From positions 1 to 64,000 of the forward strand of contig QPMI01000066.1 of NCBI GenBank assembly GCA_004431415.1: 64,000 nucleotides of DNA, read 5' to 3'. This stretch comes from Cyanophora paradoxa. Taxonomy: Eukaryota; Glaucocystophyceae; Cyanophorales; Cyanophoraceae. The translations under genes and the position numbers were made by a program. Positions 58,171-64,000 of this stretch are shown in pieces (position 1 is the first letter of the stretch; the number at the start of each line of letters is the position of its first letter). A model generated the notes under the pieces. It searched no databases and had not been told where the DNA came from. It saw only the letters and a program-made list of their open reading frames with translations.

Positions 58171-61100
58171 TCACTTCTTCTTCTTCTCGAAGAAGTTGAG
58201 GACGTTCACCCAGCCACCGAAGTACTGCGCGCGCGCCCCGCAGCCTCAGGCAGGGCAGGGCAGAGCAGGGGAGGGACGGGAAGGGAGGGCGCCGGGGCCC
58301 ACCTCGGCCGGGTCCGGACCAGCGTCCACCTGCGAGCGAAGAAGAAGAGCTCAGATCAGAGAGGGCAGTCGCGGCTGCTCGCGGCCGGCCGGCCCGGCGC
58401 ACCTTCTCGAGGCCGCGGATGGGCGCCAGCTTCGTTCGCACCGCGTTGATGGCGGCGTTGAGGATGCGCTGCGGGGCCGGGCGGGGCCGTCAGCGCCGCG
58501 GCCCCCCCCCGCGCGCGCGCGGCCGCCCCCGCTTTGGGCGCGCCTTCTCGCCCTTCCGGAGGACTGCCGACGTCCGCGCGTTGCCCTTGCACTCGGGGTC
58601 GTTCAGTATCAGGATCTCGTCCTGCGGGGTACCGCATTCGCTCGCTCGCTCGCTCGTTCGCGGGGGCGCCGGGGAGCAGCGCGGTACCCCCCGCGCACCT
58701 CCTCGGTGTTGCGGTACTCCTGGATCGTCAGCCGAAGCAGCTCCATGAGTGCCTAGGGGGTACGGGTGCGGCGCAAGATCAGGAAAAGGAAGTCCGCGGG
58801 GGTACGCGGAATTTAGGGGGGTACCTGCAGGGCCTCGTACTCGTTCGCGGGGCTGACGATCTTCTGCATGGAGGTGAAGATCTGCGCGGGGGGGGGGGGG
58901 GTACGGGACGGTTCGGGCCAGGAAAAGAAGGGACTCAGGAAAAAACAAGGGAGGGAGGGGGGTACGGCACCTCGTCGCTGAAGCGGTCGAGCTCGTCGGC
59001 CTTGAGCTTCGCGAGGCGCTGGAAGGCGTACATCTGGTCCGGCATGCGGTCGGCGTACACGGGGAACGCCTGGACGCTGTGTTGTACCCCCCGCCAGCGT
59101 CGTCGCCCCCAATCAGCCTCGCGCCAGCCCCGACGAACGAGCGAACGAAGGAATCGCGCACCCGTTGAGGCCGTACTTCTGGAGGACCTTGATCTGCGCG
59201 CGGGGGGAGAGGGGGGGCGCCGGCGCTCAACACCTCCCCCCCTAACCACCCCCTACCCCCCCCCTTCCCCCCCCCCCTACCTTGGCTTCGGCGAGGGCGT
59301 CGAAGCCGACGGAGAGGGTGATCTCGAGGCAGTCGAGCGGGTTCTCGGGGATCGCGAACCCGTAGTTCAGCATCAGCTCTGCAGGGCGGAGCAGATCAGA
59401 GGAATAGTCAGCGGAGTAGTCAGCGGGGCCGGCCGGTGAGCGGAGGGCGGAGGGCGGATTTGGGCTATCTATCTAAGGCTAGTTCTCTTGCTAGCGGGGG
59501 CGGCCGGCCGGCGGAGCGAGGCCCCTTAGGGAGTCTTAAGGAGCCGGCTCTTTCTAGATACTGTAGTTCAGCGTCACCTCTGCCCCCGCCTCTAGAGTAG
59601 TAGTAGTCAGCGGGGGCGGCCGGCCGGCGGACGGAGGGCAGAGGGCGGAGTCGGGCCATCTCTCTCAGCCTAGTTCTCTAGCTAGCCCCCCCCCCGCCCC
59701 GGTTCTCTGCCTGCCCCGGTGTAGGCACGGGCATGGGCGGTAGGAGGCGGCTAGCCCCCCTCCACCTCCAACCCCTCGCGCCCATCGCCGCGCACCCGAG
59801 TTGGAGAGCTCGCCGTAGTTGACGTGCACCGGCTGGCCCTTCTTGTACGGCCGGTCCGCCACCAGCACGACTGCGCCGAAAAAGCAGGGTCGGCCCAGCG
59901 GCGAACCGGGCGGAGCGAGCGTTTTTTTTCGGCGCACTGGACTCGGTCTCCTCGTCGTACTGCAGCTGCGCCCGCGCGTCCTGCTCGCCCCGCCGGCCCC
60001 CGCGCCCGATCAGCGCGCGGGCGCCTCAGGAGCGGGTTGAGGGGTGTACAGGGTCGCGCCTGGCGGTGGTTGGCGCAGTCGCCGACGGGTACGAGGGCGA
60101 GCTGGCCCGCCCCGCCCCGCAGCTCCGGGAAGAAGGTGAACCTGCCGTCAATTAGAGCCCGATCAGCAGCTAGTTCCCTAGTATTGAGCTGAGGGTCCCT
60201 CTTTCAAGCGGCAGGAGGCTAGATCAAGGCTCCTCTTTGAAGCTAGGAAGCGAGCCCGATTAGCTTGAGGTTCCTACTGGAAAGATCAAAGAATCTTCTA
60301 AGCGGAAGCAAGCTCAAGGCTCCTTGCGCCGAATAGAGCCCGAGGAGCATCAGGAAGCCCAAGGGTCCTTCCCGAACGCTAATCCCAGCTTGGGCCAAGT
60401 CAAGTCACCTGGAGAGCATGATGGAGAACGCCCACGCGAAGTTGGCGCGCGTGAACGCCTCCTTAGGGAACAGCTTCGGGTACTCCTGCGGGGGGGGTGA
60501 AGGGGAGGGGGGTACTCGGAACGGAGAAAGAAGGCGGGGGGAGGGAGCGGGGGTACATCCGCACCGCGAAGAGGGTCTCCTGGAGCACTGCGAACTCGTT
60601 GTCGATGGCGGTGGTGCGCTCCCTGCGCCGAAAATCGATCGGGGGGAAGGGAGGGGGGTACGCAGGCGGGGCGGACCGGGTGCGCATGAGGACGGGCGAG
60701 CCGCGGAGTTGCTCCTTGAGCTCGTCCTCGGACCAGGTGATGGTGGACGGGACGCGCGCGGGCAGCATGCGTGCGGCGGCGCGGCACGGTCAAGGGCGGC
60801 GGCGGCGGCGGCGGCGGAGGCGGAGGCGGAGGCGTGGGGAGTGCGTGCGGGCGGGGCGGGGCGGAGGATATGAATGTAGGGCGCCCACTCGGAGCCCGGG
60901 TTGCAGAAGCGCTCGTGGATGAGGAAGAGGGCGAGGGCGGTCCACTCGGAGACGTTCTGCAGCGCGTCGCCGAGCTTCGAGCTCATCGCGGTCTCGTACG
61001 TGATGATGTTCTCGTACGGGATCGAGATGAGCGTGCCGCCCTCGGGCACGTCCTTGGCGGCGGCGCAGCCGAGGCCGTCGAGCTCCGTCTGGACGATGCG

Positions 61101-61448
61101 GACGCTCTGCTGCGGCACGCCGCGCGAGCGGAGCCAGTCGTCGAACTCCGGCAGCGCGGCGAGCCGCTCCTCGTCGTCGCTCCTCTCCGCCGCCTTCTTG
61201 TCGCCCTTGGCCATGCAGCTCGGGCCTGCCGGCGGCGCCGGGGCGATCCCACGGGCGCGAGCGCTCGCGCGGAAGTGGATCGGAGCGCCGAGGAACTCCG
61301 AGTGCGGCGGCACGGTCGGCGAGAGCCGGCTGGCGCCGGTCGACCTCGCCGCCCGCCCGCGCGCTGCAGGGTGCGAAGCTACGGCATCGCTCGTCGCTAC
61401 GGCGCCTCGGGCCGCCGCCGGCACGGCCGGAGTGACGAAGGCGTTCAT
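58171..61448 (-). CDS. SET-domain lysine methyltransferase, Rubisco/aldolase LSMT type
   Basis: Start MNAFVTPAVPAAARGAVATS: an Ala/Arg-rich presequence of about 80 residues with Phe at position 4, then EERLAALPEFDDWLRSRGVP. SET-domain parts: ELDGLGCAAAKDVPEGGTLI, NVSEWTALALFLIHERF, EWAPYIRMLPARVPSTITWS (across an AT-AC intron), LKEQLRGSPVLMRTR, EYPKLFPKEAFTRANFAWAF, LVPVGDCANH (the D-x2-NH motif), VNYGELS and LMLNYGFAIPENPLDCLEIT (SET NYGF). The Rubisco-LSMT substrate-binding domain follows (YADRMPDQMYAFQRLAKLKA, LMELLRLTIQEYRNTEE, DEILILNDPECKGNARTSAV), ending YFGGWVNVLNFFEKKK. SAM-dependent protein lysine methylation is expected, probably in the plastid if the presequence is a transit peptide. 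Substrate (Rubisco LSU or aldolase) is inferred from the family. Confidence 0.88.
60771..60871 (-). other. U12-type AT-AC intron in the methyltransferase gene
   Basis: On the minus strand the exon ends ...CCCTACATTC at 60872, followed by ATATCCTCCG (U12 consensus ATATCCTT). A CCCTTGACC element (consensus CCTTRAC, at 60789-60795 on the plus strand) lies about 19 nt before a terminal GCAC. No GT/GC-AG solution exists because the segment has no usable AG before the next coding block. Splicing gives PYIRMLPARV, the conserved PYxxxLP of LSMT proteins. Confidence 0.8.
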
Positions 61449-61571
61449 GATTTTATATCCCCCGGGGAACGAGCCGGGCCCGGGTACGGCCGCGTTGTCA
61501 ACTTCGGCGTGGGTCGCGCAGCAAGGCTCCGAGCTTTGTCGCTGTCTGTAGAGTTGCAGGCATCGCAGCAT

Positions 61572-61718
61572 CAGGCGCCCTTAGGGGCTGCCTCGCCGTC
61601 TCCTGCAGAACTTCGCCCCTGTGCAGAAGCGCTTAGCCGAGCGCCAGGCGCCCTTAGGGGCTGCCTCGTCGTGCCCTCCAGAACTTCGCTGATCTCCGGA
61701 AGCGCTCAGCCGAGCGCC
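61572..61718. repeat. 73-bp tandem repeat upstream of the methyltransferase
   Basis: Two copies start at 61572 and 61645 with CAGGCGCCCTTAGGGGCTGC and share AGAACTTCGC and AGCCGAGCGCCAG. They lie 120-270 bp upstream of the methyltransferase ATG and may hold duplicated promoter elements. Confidence 0.8.
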
Positions 61719-61905
61719 AGTCCAATCAGATGCAGGCACCGCGCTCTCCAGGGCGCTCGCCGCCCCGCTCCAGGCGCGGCAGCCGCCAGGACGGCGAGCA
61801 CGCCGCCGTCGACCACACAGCGTGGGTCTCGGGCGTCGCGGCAGCGTATGCGCTTCCGCTTCCGCTTCCCCTTCGCTTCCGCTTCGTTTGCCCGACCGGG
61901 GCCCG

Positions 61906-62142
61906 CCGCAGCGCGCTGGAGGAGGAGATCCCCTCCGTCGACGGGAGCCGTCCCGCCTGGATCGAGGCACGTGTACCCCCCAAACCCCACCCGCACCCCT
62001 CCCCCGACCCCGTGAGAACCCTGTACCCCCGCAGGCGGATGCGGCGGCGTCGGAGCACGGCGATGAGGAGCTCGACGTATCCCTCTGGGTTCGCTGTACC
62101 CCACCCTTTCTCTGTAATCCCCTCTTCTGCCCCGTGACGTGA
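61906..62142 (+). pseudogene. Duplicated C-terminal exons of the cysteine-rich gene
   Basis: Repeats the two last coding exons (ALEEEIPSVDGSRPAWIE and ADAAASEHGDEELDVSLW) with their intron, but without the upstream gene: the sequence to the left is unrelated. It is therefore an orphan fragment unless a new gene has captured it. Confidence 0.7.
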
Positions 62143-63125
62143 GCTTCGCGCCTCAGATCTGAGCAGCGCGCTGCCCGGGCCCGGGGCCCAAGAGTGTATT
62201 CAGCTTATTGCATGCAGTATAAATTGTCTTTTCCGTAGCCTCGCAAGTATTTGTATTTCAATTCTATTGCAACAATGTGGCAGCCTCCTTCAAATTTGCG
62301 CCTCGGATCTGAGCAGCACGCTGCCGGGGCCCGAGAGTGGTATTCAACTTATTGCACGCAATATCGACATGTACACTAGTACTTGTTCTGCAGCTTCGCA
62401 AGTATTCGAAATTAAAAAGTGTGGCCATGGCGCATATATAATGATCTGGCATGCACAGCCTTCGAAATTCTTGATCATGCGCCGCAGGGCTGGTAATTGC
62501 AATTGTGAGCTAATTAATTATAACGTTTAACGTACGGAGTATACGTGTGCAGCATATGGCAGGGACGCGCGATATCCGATGATCGATATCCGATGATCCG
62601 ATCGTGATCCTGGCGGAACGCGCCGCGGCGCGATGCGGTGATCATGATGGGCATGCGCAAGCCCCATGCATATGTCGAGGCCCGGCGGCCCTGATCATGA
62701 TCATGATCATGATGTTCGAAAAAATTCGCAAGTCACTGCGGCCAGGTCCGACGGTCGTCGTTGGCACGTGCGTGAATTCTTGGCCCATGGTCCCGTATGC
62801 TCATCTCTCGACTTGACACAGACCGACACTCTATCTCTAGATCTATCCCCAGCCGTTTGTCTTGGTGTGTGCGAATTCATATTTCTTCCACGTGCATTAA
62901 TTCAACTAGTACTGGCAGTTCAAAACAATTTCAATTCAAGGCTAAAGCTAGAGGCTACAGTTGATGAATGCAGCTACTTCATTGGCAGTGAAATATTGAT
63001 GCAAATTGATGGGATATCGCTGTATGAATGGAATAGCAGCGGCACTAGTACTAGTACTACGGAATGGAAAAGCAGCGGCACTAGTACTAGGGTTCATTGA
63101 TTCATTCACTCGGGGTCGGCTGCGG

Positions 63126-64000
63126 TCAGGCGAGCGCGTCGGGCGCGGGGTCGGCGGCGGCGGCGGCGAGCTGGGCCGCCCCGGCCTCGGCGGAAATGTC
63201 GGCCAGCTCGGCGTCGACTTCCTCCTCGAAATCCGCGAGCGCCGCCTCTCCTCCGTCCAGCTCCGGCGCCGCCTGGCGGAGGGCGTTCAAGAATGTGCAT
63301 CGAGCAAAGAAGAATTGTTTCTAGGGGGCCCAGCTATTCATGATATATATAAATATATTCATGATCATCATCGCCGAGTCGGGGCGGCTGATATTTGATC
63401 CGCGTCAAATTGTTTTCAGGTGGCCGATAGCTAGCTTTCCATGATCATCACTGGGGCGTCTGAACGTCCAGCGGACCTGCGTGTGGGCGACGAGCTCGTG
63501 ATCCTCGTCTACCCCGGCGTCCGCGGCCGGCTGGGTCGAGGTCGACGCGGGCGTCGGCGCCGACTGGTACCACTTGACCCCGTCGGCCCTGCGCGGGCGG
63601 ACAAGCGCGTCAGATCTGACCTCCGCCGATCGCGAGTCGCGAGGCCTAGGGCCGTGATCGGCGGTGCGCGTGCTTACATGTCGCGGAGCTGCGTGCAGAT
63701 GCGGGCGAAGAGGAACCGAGATCAGCGGGCCCCGGTTGGATGGGGGCGAGGGGAGCAGGGGGGAGAGGGGGGAGGAGGGGGGGGGGGGAGGGGAGGCGGA
63801 GGGGGGGGGGGGATTAAAAACTGCGCACCCCGCCCCTGTCGGCTCCCCAGAGGCCCCAGCACTGCCACTTTGCGGTGGCATCGGCCGCCGCGAAGGCCTC
63901 AACGGCGCCGCCCCCCCAGCAGTCGCCGCCCGGCGCCGACTCCCCGCCGTCGCAGACCTCTGCGGAACACCCTCGGGTAAGAATTTTTTAAGTTGTTTCG
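63126..64000 (-). CDS. Second copy of the unrecognised minus-strand gene, 3' exons (partial)
   Basis: Same terminal exon (FLNALRQAAPELDGGEAALA to stop at 63126) and preceding exons as at 55646-56520. The 5' part lies beyond the window. Because the reading frames are preserved, either copy could be the functional one. Confidence 0.35.

Larger units (their letters stand above)
61872..64000. repeat. Segmental duplication, copy 2 (continues past window end)
   Basis: Direct copy of 54393-56520. The differences I can see are single-base length changes in homopolymer runs (for example near 62785, 62848, 63114, 63327, 63743 and 63917). I found no clear substitution. Confidence 0.95.

Overview
The window is nuclear DNA from a GC-rich, intron-dense, flagellated eukaryote. 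The basis is that conserved proteins can only be read by splicing many short introns (mostly 50-150 bp, donors usually GTGCG or GTACCCCC, acceptors YAG). Flagellar-transport genes (ARL3, CFAP36) sit beside algal or plant-type genes: a hybrid histidine kinase, and a SET-domain lysine methyltransferase of the Rubisco/aldolase LSMT type. The methyltransferase N-terminus is Ala/Arg-rich, has a Phe at position 4 and no signal peptide, as described for transit peptides of glaucophyte plastids. My best guess is a glaucophyte such as Cyanophora. A haptophyte or pelagophyte cannot be excluded from sequence alone.

Layout. 1-6258 (+): 3' part of a GAF-GAF-PAS hybrid histidine kinase with a degenerate and a canonical receiver. 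6.65-8.72 kb and 22.43-23.62 kb: two arms of a large inverted repeat around a T-rich, compositionally foreign ORF region (8.9-10.16 kb) and a complete four-domain voltage-gated cation channel (10.57-22.05 kb, +). 23.7-26.6 kb (-): FAD-dependent oxidoreductase. 27.3-29.8 kb (+): RCC1-repeat protein. 30.2-32.0 kb (-): argininosuccinate synthase. 32.3-37.8 kb (+): protein with two PPC-like beta-sandwich domains and a long repetitive tail. 38.0-38.6 kb (-): ARL3. 39.0-40.8 kb (+): PHO88/SND3. 41.2-43.1 kb (+): CFAP36, a BART-domain protein of the ARL3-effector type. 43.2-46.2 kb (-): FHIP/FAM160 protein. 46.6-54.7 kb (+): giant cysteine-rich DUF4215/Myxococcus-type repeat protein. 55.6-57.1 kb (-): unrecognised gene. 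58.2-61.4 kb (-): LSMT-type methyltransferase. 61.87-64.0 kb: a second, almost identical copy of 54.39-56.52 kb, running off the window end.

Most striking features: (i) inside the cysteine-rich gene, ten intronless 105-bp repeats are followed by eight repeats that each carry an intron at the same site, seven of them nearly identical, so an intron has been multiplied by tandem duplication; (ii) an apparent U12-type AT-AC intron in the methyltransferase; (iii) frequent GC-AG introns fixed by conserved protein motifs; (iv) a channel selectivity ring read as Ser/Asp/Glu/Glu; (v) an inverted repeat bracketing the channel gene; (vi) ARL3 and a BART-domain protein within 3 kb.

Exon boundaries were reconstructed by hand from reading frame, splice consensus and protein conservation. 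Spans run from first to last coding base and include introns. No tRNA, rRNA or CRISPR array was found.
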